A stretch of DNA of 64,000 nt, taken from Achromobacter marplatensis. GTDB lineage: Bacteria > Pseudomonadota > Gammaproteobacteria > Burkholderiales > Burkholderiaceae_B. The DNA is taken from contig NZ_NJIG01000003.1 in the NCBI RefSeq assembly GCF_002209535.1, positions 310,001 through 374,000 on the forward strand, written 5' to 3'. A model generated the notes under the pieces. The model saw only the letters and a program-made list of their open reading frames with translations, was not told where the DNA came from and ran no database searches. The position numbers and the translations under genes were made by a program. Positions 16,916 to 26,371 of the stretch are shown piece after piece (within the stretch, counting starts at the first letter, position 1; each line of letters starts with the position of its first letter).

Positions 16916-17863
16916 TCAGGCCGACAGCAGTTGCCAGGCCAACCGGGCCGCCGCGCGGGCGCCGTGCCCGTCCACGTCGAAGCGCGGGCTGTACTCCGCC
17001 ATATCGGCCAGCCGGAGCTTGCCGCTGGCTTTCACCCGCAGCACGATTTCCTCGATCACCGACATCGGCACCCCATAAGGCGCCGGGGCCGACACCCCGG
17101 GCATGACCGCCGCAGGCAGCACGTCCAAGTCGATCGTCAGGTAGACATGGCGCGCGCGCGCCAGCAAGGCGTCCACGTTGGCCAGGCGGGCTTCCAGATG
17201 GCGTTCCTGCATGTCGTGGTCTTCGACCCAGACCGCGCCGACCTCGGCCGCCCGGGCGTACAGCGCGGGCGTATTGGCCAGCCGCGACACGCCCAGGCAG
17301 GCGTATTGCAGCGCCTGCCCGCGCGCTTCGCAGTAGCGGGTGATCTGGTCGAACGGCGTGCCCGAACTGCCCGGACGGCCCGTGCGCAAGTCAAAGTGCG
17401 CGTCCAGATTCAGCACCAGCACGGGGTCCGTATCGCCACGGGCTTCCAACCAGCGCGCCAGGCCCTGGAAGCTGCCCCAGGCGATCTCGTGGCCGCCACC
17501 CAGCACCAGCGGGCGGGCGCCCTGCCCCAACAGTTCCGCCACACGCAGGCCCAGGCGTTCCTGGGCGTCTTCCAGCTGGTCGCCGACGCACGCCACGTCG
17601 CCCGCGTCCAGCAGTCGCGTCAAGCCATGGGCAGGCAGACCCGCCAGGAACTTGCGGATGCCGGCCGGGCCTTCGGCCGCGCCGACACGCCCCTGGTTAC
17701 GCGCAACCCCGGCGTCGCAGGCAAACCCCAACAGCACGGGCTCGCCCTTTTCGACCTGCCCCGCGGCGGCCTCGACGATATGCGCCAGGCGGCGCGTGTC
17801 GCCTTGCTCGGCGCTATCGTCCCGCGCCTTCCACACGCTTTTATCCAATTGCGGGGAAGTCAT
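16916..17863 (-). CDS. hutG: Formimidoylglutamase (ureohydrolase family)
   Basis: A 315-residue manganese enzyme of the arginase/agmatinase fold. The metal-binding motifs are intact: [12 protein letters not shown] near residue 120, [12 protein letters not shown] near 150, and [20 protein letters not shown] near 245. The GHEIAWG and [11 protein letters not shown] variants are those of HutG, which hydrolyses N-formimidoyl-glutamate to glutamate and formamide, the last step of one histidine breakdown route. Its ATG overlaps the stop of the ABC ATPase gene (ATGA), making it the last gene of the transporter operon. The other hut genes are not in the window. Agmatinase activity cannot be fully excluded. 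Confidence 0.85.
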   Translation of the reverse strand: MTSPQLDKSVWKARDDSAEQGDTRRLAHIVEAAAGQVEKGEPVLLGFACDAGVARNQGRVGAAEGPAGIRKFLAGLPAHGLTRLLDAGDVACVGDQLEDAQERLGLRVAELLGQGARPLVLGGGHEIAWGSFQGLARWLEARGDTDPVLVLNLDAHFDLRTGRPGSSGTPFDQITRYCEARGQALQYACLGVSRLANTPALYARAAEVGAVWVEDHDMQERHLEARLANVDALLARARHVYLTIDLDVLPAAVMPGVSAPAPYGVPMSVIEEIVLRVKASGKLRLADMAEYSPRFDVDGHGARAAARLAWQLLSA

Positions 17864-18648
17864 GTCGCCGCCCCCTGCCCTGCGCTCAACACGGCTTGGA
17901 GGAATTCCCGGGTACGCGGTTCGCGCGGCTGGCTGAAGATCACCTCAGGCGGGCCGGATTCCAGGATCACCCCGCCGTCCATCACGGCCACGACGTCGGC
18001 CACGTCGCGGGCGAAGCCCATTTCGTGCGTCACGACCATCATCGTCATGCCTTCGCGGGCCAGCAGCTTCATCACCTGCAGCACTTCGCCCACCAGCTCC
18101 GGGTCCAGCGCCGACGTCGGTTCATCGAACAGCATGACCTTGGGCTGCATGGCCAGCGCCCGGGCGATCGCCACGCGCTGCTTCTGCCCGCCCGACAGGC
18201 TGGCCGGCATGGCGGCAGTCTTCTGCGACAGGCCCACCTTGCGCAGCAGGTCTTCAGCCAGCGCATTGGCCTCGTCGCGGCCCATGCCGCGCAGCTTGCG
18301 CGGACCGACCGTCACGTTCTCCAGCACCGACAAGTGGGGAAACAGGTTGAAGCCCTGGAAGACCATGCCCACCTGCATGCGCAACTGGTTCAGTTGCGCC
18401 TCCGGCAGCAGCTGGCCGTGGTCGAGCAACGTCTGGCCGCAGATGTCCACGGTGCCGGCTTGCGCCACTTCCAAGCCGTTGCAGCAGCGCAGCAAGGTGC
18501 TTTTACCCGAACCGCTGGGACCGATCACGACCACCACCTGCGAAGGCAACACGTCGAAATCGATGCCCCGCAGCACGGCGTGGTCGCCGTAAGACTTGTG
18601 CAGGCCGCGGATGCGGATCATTTCCTGCGGATTGCCGAACTGGTTCAT
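17860..18648 (-). CDS. Polar amino-acid ABC transporter, ATP-binding protein
   Basis: A 262-residue ATPase with Walker [13 protein letters not shown] near residue 43, Q-loop [20 protein letters not shown] signature [15 protein letters not shown], Walker [15 protein letters not shown] and the switch histidine in [14 protein letters not shown]. This is the HisP/GlnQ/ArtP class that energises uptake of polar amino acids. Both ends overlap neighbours by ATGA, so translation is coupled to the permease and to hutG. Linkage to hutG suggests histidine or another ureohydrolase-pathway substrate; that is inference from context. Confidence 0.93.
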   Translation of the reverse strand: MNQFGNPQEMIRIRGLHKSYGDHAVLRGIDFDVLPSQVVVVIGPSGSGKSTLLRCCNGLEVAQAGTVDICGQTLLDHGQLLPEAQLNQLRMQVGMVFQGFNLFPHLSVLENVTVGPRKLRGMGRDEANALAEDLLRKVGLSQKTAAMPASLSGGQKQRVAIARALAMQPKVMLFDEPTSALDPELVGEVLQVMKLLAREGMTMMVVTHEMGFARDVADVVAVMDGGVILESGPPEVIFSQPREPRTREFLQAVLSAGQGAAT

Positions 18649-19313
18649 TGCACCATCCCTCCGGCGCGCAGGCGTTGTTCCACCTTGCGCAAAATCACCA
18701 TGGCGGCGGTTGTCAGGACCAGATAGATCAATGCCACCACCAGATAGGTTTCCAGCGAGCGATACGACACGCTGATGATCTTCTGCCCTTCATGCATCAG
18801 ATCGTGAATGGTCAACAACGACACCAGCGCGGAATTCTTGATCAGCGCGATGAACTCATTGCCCAGCGGCGGGATCATGCGCACCACCGCCTGCGGCAGG
18901 ATGATGATGCGCATGGCTTGGCCGGACGACATGCCCAGCGAACGCGCCGCTTCCGTCTGGCCACGGTCGACCGACTGGATTGCGCCCCGCACGATTTCCG
19001 ACACGTAGGCGCCGGAATACATGCCCAGGCCCAGCACGCCGCAGGCGAACGCCGGCAGCGTCACGCCGAACTGCGGCAGGCCGAAGAACCAGATGAACAG
19101 CTGCACCAGCAACGGGGTGCCGCGAAAGAACAGCAGATACGTGCTGCACAGGTGGTAGATGACGCGGCGCTGCGGGTTGAGCCGGCCGACGCCGACCAGC
19201 AGGCCGATGACGCAACCCAGCAGCAAGGCGCCGGCGGTCACCTCGACGGTGACCACCGCGCCGCGCAGTAGCGCGTCGAAGTCGGCAAAGACGGGAGAGA
19301 AATCCAGGTTCAT
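18645..19313 (-). CDS. Polar amino-acid ABC transporter, permease (HisM/GlnP class)
   Basis: A 222-residue inner-membrane permease with about five helices and the coupling EAA loop [20 protein letters not shown]. The [20 protein letters not shown] segment is typical of His/Glu/Gln permeases. Only one permease gene is present, so it probably forms a homodimer. The ATG at 19313 overlaps the stop of the binding-protein gene (ATGA) and is preferred over a GTG at 19334 that lies inside that gene. Confidence 0.93.
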   Translation of the reverse strand: MNLDFSPVFADFDALLRGAVVTVEVTAGALLLGCVIGLLVGVGRLNPQRRVIYHLCSTYLLFFRGTPLLVQLFIWFFGLPQFGVTLPAFACGVLGLGMYSGAYVSEIVRGAIQSVDRGQTEAARSLGMSSGQAMRIIILPQAVVRMIPPLGNEFIALIKNSALVSLLTIHDLMHEGQKIISVSYRSLETYLVVALIYLVLTTAAMVILRKVEQRLRAGGMVQ

Positions 19314-20053
19314 TTCGCGGGCGCCTCGAACCACTTGGTCACGATGGCCTGATAGCTGCCGTCGCTCTTCAACTTCTGCAGCGCCGCGTTCAGCTCGCGC
19401 GTCAGTTCAGGCTTGTTCTTGGGCACCGCGATGCCGTAGTCCTCGGTGGTCACCTGGTCGTTCAGCACCGTCAGGCCCGTGGTGCTTTGCGCGAACAGCT
19501 TGGCGGCAGGCTTGCCCGTCACAGCGGCGTCGGCGCGGCCGATCTGCACCAGGTTGAACATTTCCTGGTTCTTTTCGACTTCCACGCGCTGCACGGCCGG
19601 GAAGTGGTCCTTCAGGTAGTTGACCGACTTCGTGCCGACCTGCACCGACACCTTGCGGCCGTCCAGGTCCTTCAGCGTCTTGATGGGGCTGTCCGTCTTG
19701 GTCAGCACCACCAGCCCGCCCGCGTAGTACGGGTCGGTGAAGTCCACGACCTTGCTGCGCTCGGGCGTGATGTAGATGGCGGACACGGCGATGTCGGCGC
19801 GGCCGGCCTGCAGGGCGGGAATCAGACCCTTGAAGTCGATGTCGATCCACTCGACTTTCTTGCCCATGGCGCCTGCCAGCGCTTCGACCAGCTCGATGTC
19901 GAAACCGGTGCGCTTGCCGTCTTTGACAAACTCCATCGGCGGGAAGGTGGCGTCAGTGACGGCGCGGATGGTTTCCTGGGCGTGCGCGGGGCCGGCGCTC
20001 CAGGCCAGGCCCAGCGTCAGGGCGGCGGTCAGCAATGTGCGGCGAGTGGTCAT
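19310..20053 (-). CDS. Amino-acid ABC transporter, periplasmic binding protein (family 3)
   Basis: A 247-residue solute-binding protein. The signal TTRRTLLTAALTLGLAWSAG has two arginines before the hydrophobic core and an AHAQ cleavage site, so Sec or Tat export is possible. The mature protein begins TIRAVTDATFPPMEFVKDGK and has GFDIELVEALAGAMGKKVEW and VDFTDPYYAGGLVVL, the family 3 pattern of polar amino-acid receptors. AGGA precedes the ATG at 20053. It is the first gene of an operon with permease, ATPase and hutG. Confidence 0.93.
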   Translation of the reverse strand: MTTRRTLLTAALTLGLAWSAGPAHAQETIRAVTDATFPPMEFVKDGKRTGFDIELVEALAGAMGKKVEWIDIDFKGLIPALQAGRADIAVSAIYITPERSKVVDFTDPYYAGGLVVLTKTDSPIKTLKDLDGRKVSVQVGTKSVNYLKDHFPAVQRVEVEKNQEMFNLVQIGRADAAVTGKPAAKLFAQSTTGLTVLNDQVTTEDYGIAVPKNKPELTRELNAALQKLKSDGSYQAIVTKWFEAPAK

Positions 20054-20075
20054 GGTCAGTCCTATGGGAAAGGGG

Positions 20076-20125
20076 TACGGCGATGAGTACGGCGGATGAG
20101 ATACGGCGGATGGGTACGGCGATGG
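20076..20125. repeat. Four imperfect 11-14 bp tandem repeats upstream of the transporter operon
   Basis: Four head-to-tail copies: TACGGCGATGAG, TACGGCGGATGAGA, TACGGCGGATGGG and TACGGCGATGG. They fill the spacer between the IclR-type regulator gene and the binding-protein gene, ending 23 bases before the latter's ATG. They may be operator iterons or simple slippage repeats. Confidence 0.7.
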
Positions 20126-20177
20126 TTGCGGTACAGCGTGGAATTCAAACTGGCGGGGCAAGCCGGAGCACGGCGGG

Positions 20178-20918
20178 TCAGTGCACCTTCAAACGTTCGG
20201 AAATGCGGCGGGCGGCGCCGACGGTCAGGTCGATCAGCGCCCGGGGACGCTGGGCGGCGCGGGTAGACGGCGCCATCAACGTGATCGAGGCCACGGCCTG
20301 GTTGGGTCGCTGGAAGATGGGCACGCTGACGCCCCACACGCCGGCGTCGACTTCGCTATCGGTCACGGCGTAGCCTTGGGCACGGATCGATTCCAGTTCG
20401 TCGGCCAGACGGGCCGCATCCACGCCGGCTTCGGCGGCCAGATAGGCCAGCGCGGCCTGCAAGCGCGCTTGCGGCATGAAAGCCAGCAGGGATTTCGCGG
20501 AAGCGCCGCGCGCCAGCGGCAGGCCCCGGCCCTTGGTGAAGGAACAGCGCAGCGGGTGCTGGCTTTCCACCATGTCCAGACAGACGGCCTGGTCCTTGAC
20601 GGCCACCAGCAGGCCGATGGTTTCACCGGACGCCGCGGCCAGCGCGGCCATGTCGGGTTGCGCCTCGTGAATCAGGAAAGACGACTGGTCAAAGCCCCAG
20701 GCCAGTTGGACGCATAGCGGCCCCGGGCCGTACTCGCCTTCATGCTCGGCCACGAATCCCCAGCGCTTGAGCAACGCCACCTGCCGGTACAGCGTGCTTT
20801 GGGCCAGGCCAGTCTTCTCGGCCAGCGCCGCGATCGTCAGCGTGCCATCGTGCCGGGCCAACGTGGCCAACACATACAGGACACGGTCTGCGCCCGCCCC
20901 TACCGAGGGTTCCGACAT
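20178..20918 (-). CDS. IclR family transcriptional regulator
   Basis: A 246-residue regulator. The winged HTH occupies about 8-70 (LTIAALAEKTGLAQSTLYRQ) and the IclR effector domain the rest (CSFTKGRGLPLARGASAKSL, then VWGVSVPIFQRPNQAVASIT). IclR proteins bind small ligands and act as local repressors or activators. The gene lies upstream of the transporter operon in the same direction with a 124-base gap carrying tandem repeats, so control of that operon is likely. An in-frame TTG at 20921 is an alternative start; GGAG lies 10 bases before the ATG. Confidence 0.92.
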   Translation of the reverse strand: MSEPSVGAGADRVLYVLATLARHDGTLTIAALAEKTGLAQSTLYRQVALLKRWGFVAEHEGEYGPGPLCVQLAWGFDQSSFLIHEAQPDMAALAAASGETIGLLVAVKDQAVCLDMVESQHPLRCSFTKGRGLPLARGASAKSLLAFMPQARLQAALAYLAAEAGVDAARLADELESIRAQGYAVTDSEVDAGVWGVSVPIFQRPNQAVASITLMAPSTRAAQRPRALIDLTVGAARRISERLKVH

Positions 20919-21115
20919 CAAGATATAGCTCCAAGCGATGAGCGCTCAGATTATCAATTTCCGGCTATATCCTTGCTTTCAATTCCCGAATATTGAGAAA
21001 CAACAGGGAAAACCCCGAATTCCTGGGCGAAAAAATGGCGCCGCAAGGCGCCAAACAGTCCGAAATTGCCGGCGAACCGCTTCGGACTGGTATCCGCTGC
21101 AGCCGGGATCTGCCC

Positions 21116-21325
21116 TCAAGCCAGATGGGCGGTCGACCCCAGGATGCGTTCGGCGCAACGGGCCCAGTACAGCAGCCGGGCGTCTTCCTTGACGAAGCCC
21201 ACCATCTGGAAGCCCAGCGGCAGGCCGTTGGGCCCGCGCGCCGGCGTAATCGGCGGCCGACAGCCCCTCGCCCATCGTCAGGTAGTCGATCAGTCCCGGA
21301 TCGCACAACTGCGCGTGCGCCAATC
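21116..21325 (-). pseudogene. Remnant of an amidase-signature gene (C-terminal end, frameshifted)
   Basis: Two minus-strand pieces of an amidase can be read. The upstream one, LCDPGLIDYLTMGEGLSAAD, is in one frame. The next, GPNGLPLGFQMVGFVKEDAR, is in another and runs through WARCAERILGSTAHLA to the stop at 21116. In intact amidases roughly 70 residues separate these segments, so an internal deletion that also shifts frame is likely. The 5' part of the gene, including the catalytic Ser-Ser-Lys, is absent. Confidence 0.7.
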
Positions 21326-21334
21326 CCCCTCTGA

Positions 21335-21571
21335 CGCCGCCACGACAGAACCGCGCAAGGCGCCTCGACCCACGAAGTCATCCGCGACCTGCGGGAACGC
21401 ATCGCCTCGCAGGCGTTGCTGCCGGGCCGTTCAGAGATGGGAATCAAGCAATACCGCGCCCTGCTGGACGCGATGGTTCGCGGCGACGCCGACGAAGCCG
21501 AGCGCTGCGTGCGCGAACTGAATGCCAGCGCCCGCGAGTACATCGAGCGCTACAAGAACTACGTAATTTAA
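21335..21571 (+). pseudogene. Remnant of a GntR-family regulator (end of FCD domain)
   Basis: A 78-codon plus-strand piece ends in YRALLDAMVRGDADEAERCV then RELNASAREYIERYKNYVI and a TAA. This is the last part of an FCD ligand-binding domain. An in-frame TGA at 21332 and the absence of any N-terminal HTH or start codon show it is not a gene. It starts within ten bases of where the divergent amidase remnant begins, so a deletion removed the 5' ends of both genes and their shared promoter. Confidence 0.65.
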
Positions 21572-21626
21572 GCGGTGCGGGCGGGAGGCCAGCCGTGGCT
21601 GACCCGCCCGGGCCAGGCGCCGCGCC

Positions 21627-22517
21627 TCAGGGCGAAGCCGGCGTGTCGTAGTTGTTCAGCTTCACGCCCGACACGCCGCCCACGCTGGGCGATGCCGCCG
21701 GCGCGGGCGCGTTGCCCGACGCCGCAGCCGGGGCGGGCGGCACGTCAGGCGCTGCCGTCGGGGCGATCGCTTCCGGCACCGGGGCCGTCTCGGCCTCGGC
21801 AGGCGCCGGGTTGGCGGCTCGGCGCGCACGCTTGGCATCGTCCGCGCGTGCCACCATGGCCGTCAGTTCGGTCGCCAGTGACGCTGATTTGCCGTTGCGG
21901 GCCCAGTCGGCAGCGCTCTGCCCTTTCAGGTCGCGCGTGGTCACATCGGCGCCCGACTTCACCAGCAGGTCCACCATTTCTTTGTTGCCGCCCAATGCCG
22001 CCATCATCAGCGGCGTCTCGCCCCCGGGAGCCGGTGCATTGACGATGGCCTTTTTCGACAGCAGCAGGCGCGCCATCTCCATTTGCCCTTTCGATGCCGC
22101 ATAGTGCAGCGGCGTCCATCCCAGCCGATTGACCTGCGCCCCGCGGGCGATCAACGTCTTCGCCCGCTCGGTCTGGCCGGCGATCGCTAGGTACATCAGC
22201 GGCGTCTCGCCCGCCGGGTTCTCGGCGTTCAAATCGGTGCGCTTGTCCGCGGCGATCACGTCAAACACCTTCCAGGCGCCATCCACCACCGCGCGCATCA
22301 GCGCAGGCTGGCCGTTCTTGTAGCGCACGTTGGGATCGGACCCGTGGGCCAGCAGGTCTTTGATGTCGTCCGGATAGTCATTGGCAACGTAGACCCACCA
22401 GTCGCCAGGGTTGGCCGCATGCGCCATCGGCGCCGCCAGCCCAACCGCCAGGGCCAACAGCGCTCCCCGGCAACGCGACAACAGAAAGTGACGGGCGGTC
22501 GGGGCTTGGGCGGTCAT
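21627..22517 (-). CDS. Exported ankyrin-repeat protein
   Basis: A 296-residue protein with a Sec-type signal (LLALAVGLAAPMAHAAN), then four to five ankyrin repeats from about 50 to 200 (for example AGETPLMYLAIAGQTERAKT, GWTPLHYAASKGQMEMARLL, GGETPLMMAALGGNKEMVDL). The last 80 residues are rich in Ala and Pro and end in SGVKLNNYDTPASP. Ankyrin repeats bind proteins; periplasmic ones in Gram-negatives include AnkB-type proteins linked to oxidative stress. It follows tatD by 38 bases and is probably the last gene of the mltG-tmk-holB-tatD run. Confidence 0.85.
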   Translation of the reverse strand: MTAQAPTARHFLLSRCRGALLALAVGLAAPMAHAANPGDWWVYVANDYPDDIKDLLAHGSDPNVRYKNGQPALMRAVVDGAWKVFDVIAADKRTDLNAENPAGETPLMYLAIAGQTERAKTLIARGAQVNRLGWTPLHYAASKGQMEMARLLLSKKAIVNAPAPGGETPLMMAALGGNKEMVDLLVKSGADVTTRDLKGQSAADWARNGKSASLATELTAMVARADDAKRARRAANPAPAEAETAPVPEAIAPTAAPDVPPAPAAASGNAPAPAASPSVGGVSGVKLNNYDTPASP

Positions 22518-22555
22518 GGCTATCCTAGGAATCAGATTGAATAATCAGGTTTAAC

Positions 22556-23326
22556 TTATTTCTTTATCTTATTGAAAAGACGGAAGAAATTGTCGGTGGA
22601 TGCTTGCGCCACTTCGGCCACGGTGATGCCTCTCAGGTCGGCGATCTTCTCGGCTACGTGGATCACCTTGGACGGGTCATTGAGCTTGCCCCGATATGGC
22701 ACGGGCGCCAGATACGGCGAGTCCGTCTCGATCAGCAGGCGGTCCAGCGGCACCTTGCCGGCCACCTCATGCACCACCTGGGCGTTCTTGAACGTGACGA
22801 TGCCCGACAGCGAGATATAGAAATTCTGGTCCAGCGCGGCCTGCGCCACTTCCCAACTCTCGGTAAAGCAGTGCATGACGCCGCCCACTTCCGACGCGCG
22901 CTCTTCCTGCAGCACGCGCACCGTGTCCTCGGCAGACGCACGCGTATGGACGATCAGGGGCAGCCCGGTGTCGCGGGCGGCGCGGATATGGCGGCGGAAG
23001 CGCTCGCGCTGCCAATCCAGCGGTTCGGACAGGCGGTAGTAGTCCAGGCCGGTCTCGCCGATGGCCACGACCTTGGGGTGTTCGGACAGCCGGACCAGTT
23101 CTTCCGGCGACGGATCAGGCGTGTCCTCGTAATCGGGGTGCACGCCCACCGAGGCCCACAGGTTCGCCTGCGGTTCGACCAGTGCCATCAGCCCAGGCCA
23201 CTCGGGCATGTTGACACTGACCACCAGCGCGTGGGTCACCTGGTTGGCGGCCATCCGGTCAAGAATGGCCGGCAGATCAGCCGCCAGCTCCGGAAAATTC
23301 AAATGACAGTGGGAATCGACGTACAT
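22556..23326 (-). CDS. tatD: TatD family metal-dependent hydrolase
   Basis: A 256-residue TIM-barrel metallohydrolase of the TatD/YcfH group. The metal ligands are visible in VDSHCHLNFPEL at the start, GETGLDYYR near residue 95, MHCFTES near 155 and LIETDSPYLAPVPYRGK near 205. TatD proteins show 3'-5' DNase activity. The ATG at 23326 starts exactly at the first metal motif; an upstream TTG at 23359 has no ribosome site. The holB-tatD pairing is conserved in many proteobacteria (E. coli holB-ycfH), supporting the call. Confidence 0.93.
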   Translation of the reverse strand: MYVDSHCHLNFPELAADLPAILDRMAANQVTHALVVSVNMPEWPGLMALVEPQANLWASVGVHPDYEDTPDPSPEELVRLSEHPKVVAIGETGLDYYRLSEPLDWQRERFRRHIRAARDTGLPLIVHTRASAEDTVRVLQEERASEVGGVMHCFTESWEVAQAALDQNFYISLSGIVTFKNAQVVHEVAGKVPLDRLLIETDSPYLAPVPYRGKLNDPSKVIHVAEKIADLRGITVAEVAQASTDNFFRLFNKIKK

Positions 23327-23394
23327 GTTTTGACTACAGAAAAAGCCGCGGCGCCCCAACCCGTTGCCGGGCGAATCGCCGCTGGATCAGGGAC

Positions 23395-24444
23395 TTACGC
23401 TTGGCAGGATAGCACCACGCGTTGCAGGGTAGCGTGCGCGAACAGCTTGGCGTTCAACGGATGAGTGGCCAGCGCGCGCTGGCGCGTCAGCCAGCGCGCG
23501 GCTTCGGCCACGCGGGCGCGGTCCATGCGTGCGGCGACCTGGGCAACGCCCGTGGCCAACGCAGGAAAGTACCGCACCGGCGCACCCGCGTTGGCCAGCA
23601 TCAGGTCGGTGTACACGCGTTGCAGCGCGTCGATCCATTCACTGGCCGGCACCTTCTCCAGCGATTCGGCCAAGGTGCCCACGTCGGGCGAATGCCCCTG
23701 GGCCAGCGGGCCGATCAGCTGTGACAACCACGGTGGACAAGCAGTGTCGCCCGCTTGCGCCAGGCGCAACGCGGCCAGCGGCGCGCCGCCTGCCGCCGCC
23801 AGCCATTCGCGCGCGGGCTCAACGTTCTGCGCGCGCAACCATTGCAGCGCGGTGTCCGGGTCCGGCGCCGGCAGGGGCAAACGCCGGCATCGCGACACCA
23901 GGGTCGGCAGCAGGCGATCCGGGGCGTCCGCCACCAGCAGGAAAACCGTATGGGGCGGCGGCTCTTCCAGCACCTTAAGCAAGGCGTTGGACGACACCAC
24001 GTTCAGCGCATGGGCCGGATACAGCAGCGCCACGCGCCAACCACCGCGGTGCGTCGCGGTATTGAACCAGGACTCCAGCGAACGGATCTGGTCGATGCGG
24101 ATTTCCTTGGACGGCGCGCGCTTGGCGGGGCCGACGGCAGGTTCGGCATCTTCAGCCGGCTCGGCGGCGTCCGCCCCCTCTTCAACCGCCACGGCTTCGG
24201 GCCGGATGCGGCGCAAGTCGGGGTGGTTGCCGCTGGCGAACCAGGCACAGGCGGCGCAATGGCCGCAGGCCAGCCCATTCTCGGGCGTTTCGCACAGCAG
24301 GCTGGCGGCCGCGGCAATCGCGAAATCCAGCTTGCCAATGCCGGCCAGGCCGTGCACCAGCCAGGCGTGGGCGAAACGGTCGCGGTTGCCCAGCCAGGCC
24401 CGCGCCGTGTCCATCTGCCAAGGCAGGAATTGGGGGGCGCTCAT
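23395..24444 (-). CDS. holB: DNA polymerase III subunit delta'
   Basis: A 349-residue clamp-loader subunit. It has the AAA+ fold with a P-loop-like [16 protein letters not shown], the zinc-binding cysteines in [19 protein letters not shown] near residues 50-70, and the DnaX-like [15 protein letters not shown] sensor region near 150. Delta' is a stator of the clamp loader and does not hydrolyse ATP. An Ala/Glu-rich insert at about 88-108 interrupts the domain. Its ATG overlaps the tmk stop by four bases, so translation is coupled. Confidence 0.93.
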   Translation of the reverse strand: MSAPQFLPWQMDTARAWLGNRDRFAHAWLVHGLAGIGKLDFAIAAAASLLCETPENGLACGHCAACAWFASGNHPDLRRIRPEAVAVEEGADAAEPAEDAEPAVGPAKRAPSKEIRIDQIRSLESWFNTATHRGGWRVALLYPAHALNVVSSNALLKVLEEPPPHTVFLLVADAPDRLLPTLVSRCRRLPLPAPDPDTALQWLRAQNVEPAREWLAAAGGAPLAALRLAQAGDTACPPWLSQLIGPLAQGHSPDVGTLAESLEKVPASEWIDALQRVYTDLMLANAGAPVRYFPALATGVAQVAARMDRARVAEAARWLTRQRALATHPLNAKLFAHATLQRVVLSCQA

Positions 24445-25064
24445 GCCGGCACGGCCAGCAGCGCGCGCAGCCCCGCTTCCAGTTCCGTGCGGATCTGGTC
24501 GATGGACTGCGTGGAATCCACGATATGGATGCGGCCGGGGTCGGCCTTGGCACGAGCGTGATAGGCCTGGCGGGTGCGCTCAAAGAACTCGGCGCCCTCG
24601 CGCTCGAAACGGTCGGGCTCGCGGGCATCGGCCAGACGGGCGCGAGCCACCTCCAGCGGGACGTCGAACAGCCAGGTGCGTTCGGGTTGCCCCGCCTGCA
24701 TCCAGTCTTCAAGCACGGCGATGCGCGCGGCGCCCAGGCCCCGTCCGCCGCCCTGATAGGCGTAGGTGGCGTCGGTATAGCGGTCGCATACCACCCAGGC
24801 CCCGCGCGCCAGCGCCGGTTCGATCACCTGGCTGGCATGCTCGCAGCGGGCCGCGAACATCAGCAAGGTCTCGGTATCCAACCCCATCGTGTCCGTCAAC
24901 ACCAGGGCACGCAGCTTCTCGCCTAGCGGCGTGCCGCCCGGTTCGCGCGTGGACACCACTTCCACGCCTTGCGCACGCAAAAAGTCCGCAATCCAGACGG
25001 TGTGCGTGCTCTTGCCCGCGCCGTCCACGCCCTCCAGCGTAATGAAGCGTCCGCGTGAGGTCAT
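24441..25064 (-). CDS. tmk: Thymidylate kinase
   Basis: A 207-residue P-loop kinase that converts dTMP to dTDP. The Walker A is [14 protein letters not shown] near residue 8, the DR(Y/H) motif is [20 protein letters not shown] near 92, and the LID region follows at about 145. Length is normal. It overlaps both mltG upstream and holB downstream by four bases, giving the mltG-tmk-holB order found in E. coli and many proteobacteria. Confidence 0.96.
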   Translation of the reverse strand: MTSRGRFITLEGVDGAGKSTHTVWIADFLRAQGVEVVSTREPGGTPLGEKLRALVLTDTMGLDTETLLMFAARCEHASQVIEPALARGAWVVCDRYTDATYAYQGGGRGLGAARIAVLEDWMQAGQPERTWLFDVPLEVARARLADAREPDRFEREGAEFFERTRQAYHARAKADPGRIHIVDSTQSIDQIRTELEAGLRALLAVPA

Positions 25065-26218
25065 TGATCTTGTCCTTGTGCTGTTTCGGAATCGGTTTCG
25101 GGGCTTGCGCCGGCAGCCGCGCCGGCATCGGCGGGCGCGGCTGCGGGGGCACTGGGCGCCCCGGCAGGCGTGGGCGCGGGCGCCGGCACGGCGGTCGGGC
25201 GCGTGGTCTGCCCCTGCCCCAGAATGTAGCGGGAGACGTTGCGGTTATGCCCCGACAGGTTTTCGGCGAATTCGCTGGTCCCGTTGCCGCGCGAAACGAA
25301 GAACAGGTATTTGTGCTGCTCGGGCTGCACCGCAGCAAGCAAGGCCGCCCGGCCCGCGGCGGCGATCGGCGTCGGCGGCAGGCCCGGACGCGTGTACGTG
25401 TTCCAGGGCGTATCGGTCTGCAAGTCGCGCTTGCGGATGCGTCCCTGGTAATTCTCGCCCATGCCGTAGATGACGGTGGGGTCGGTCTGCAACAGCATGC
25501 CGATCTTCAAGCGGTTGGTGAACACGCCGGATACGCGCCGGCGGTCCGGGCCGTGGCCGGTTTCCTTTTCAATGATGGACGCCAGCACCAGCGCTTCGTA
25601 AGGCGTGGCCACCGGCAGGCCGGACTGGCGCTTGGCCCACGTGTCCTGCAGGATGCGCTGGCCCTCCTGATAGGCGCGGCGCAGCAGATCGTAGTCGGTG
25701 CTGCCGGGCGTGAAGATATAGGTATCAGGGAAGAACATCCCTTCGGGATGCGTGATGTCCGACCCCAGCCGCTCCATCAGCGCTTCATCGCTGGTGTCGC
25801 CCAAGGTCTGCTTGACGTCCGGATGCTCACGCAGCGCCTGGCGGATCTGGCGGAAGGTCCAGCCTTCCAGGAAAGTGATCTGGCGTTGGGTCATGTCGCC
25901 GCGCGCCAGGCGTTCCAGCAGCAGCCAGGGGGTATCGCCATTGATGGCCTGGTATCCTCCCGCCTTCATCAGCTTGTCTTGCTCAGTCAGGCGGGCCATC
26001 CAGACAAAACCTGGCTCCCACATCGGCACGCCGACCGCATTGAGCGCGCGCGCGACCGTACGCGGGCTGCTGCCCGGGTCCACTACAAAATCGATCCTGT
26101 CGGCCGGTAAATGCATGGGCCGGTGCATCCAGCTCCATGCGGCGCCCACGGCTGCCGCGGCGGCAATCACGATAAGCAGGAATGACCACAAGACGTAAAA
26201 ACGGAGTCGCTTCTTCAT
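25061..26218 (-). CDS. mltG: Endolytic murein transglycosylase MltG
   Basis: A 385-residue YceG-like protein that cuts nascent glycan strands in the periplasm. It has one N-terminal membrane helix ([19 protein letters not shown]), a LysM-like subdomain, and the catalytic region [20 protein letters not shown] with the family's active-site Glu. [15 protein letters not shown] is the other hallmark. The last 45 residues are an Ala/Pro-rich tail not needed for the fold. It is the first gene of a coupled operon with tmk and holB, and is divergent from ygfZ. Confidence 0.95.
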   Translation of the reverse strand: MKKRLRFYVLWSFLLIVIAAAAAVGAAWSWMHRPMHLPADRIDFVVDPGSSPRTVARALNAVGVPMWEPGFVWMARLTEQDKLMKAGGYQAINGDTPWLLLERLARGDMTQRQITFLEGWTFRQIRQALREHPDVKQTLGDTSDEALMERLGSDITHPEGMFFPDTYIFTPGSTDYDLLRRAYQEGQRILQDTWAKRQSGLPVATPYEALVLASIIEKETGHGPDRRRVSGVFTNRLKIGMLLQTDPTVIYGMGENYQGRIRKRDLQTDTPWNTYTRPGLPPTPIAAAGRAALLAAVQPEQHKYLFFVSRGNGTSEFAENLSGHNRNVSRYILGQGQTTRPTAVPAPAPTPAGAPSAPAAAPADAGAAAGASPETDSETAQGQDQ

Positions 26219-26371
26219 AAGTCCCAGAAGTTTAATGGATCAGGCGGACCTGTCGCGGCAAAAGAGGGGTCGGAATGCGCGGCACAGCCCTGCGCCTGTC
26301 GGGGGCTTGGTGCTTGCACCGGGGGAAGGCGGCTATCATCTGCTCTTTGATGACGCGATAACACCGCCGCC

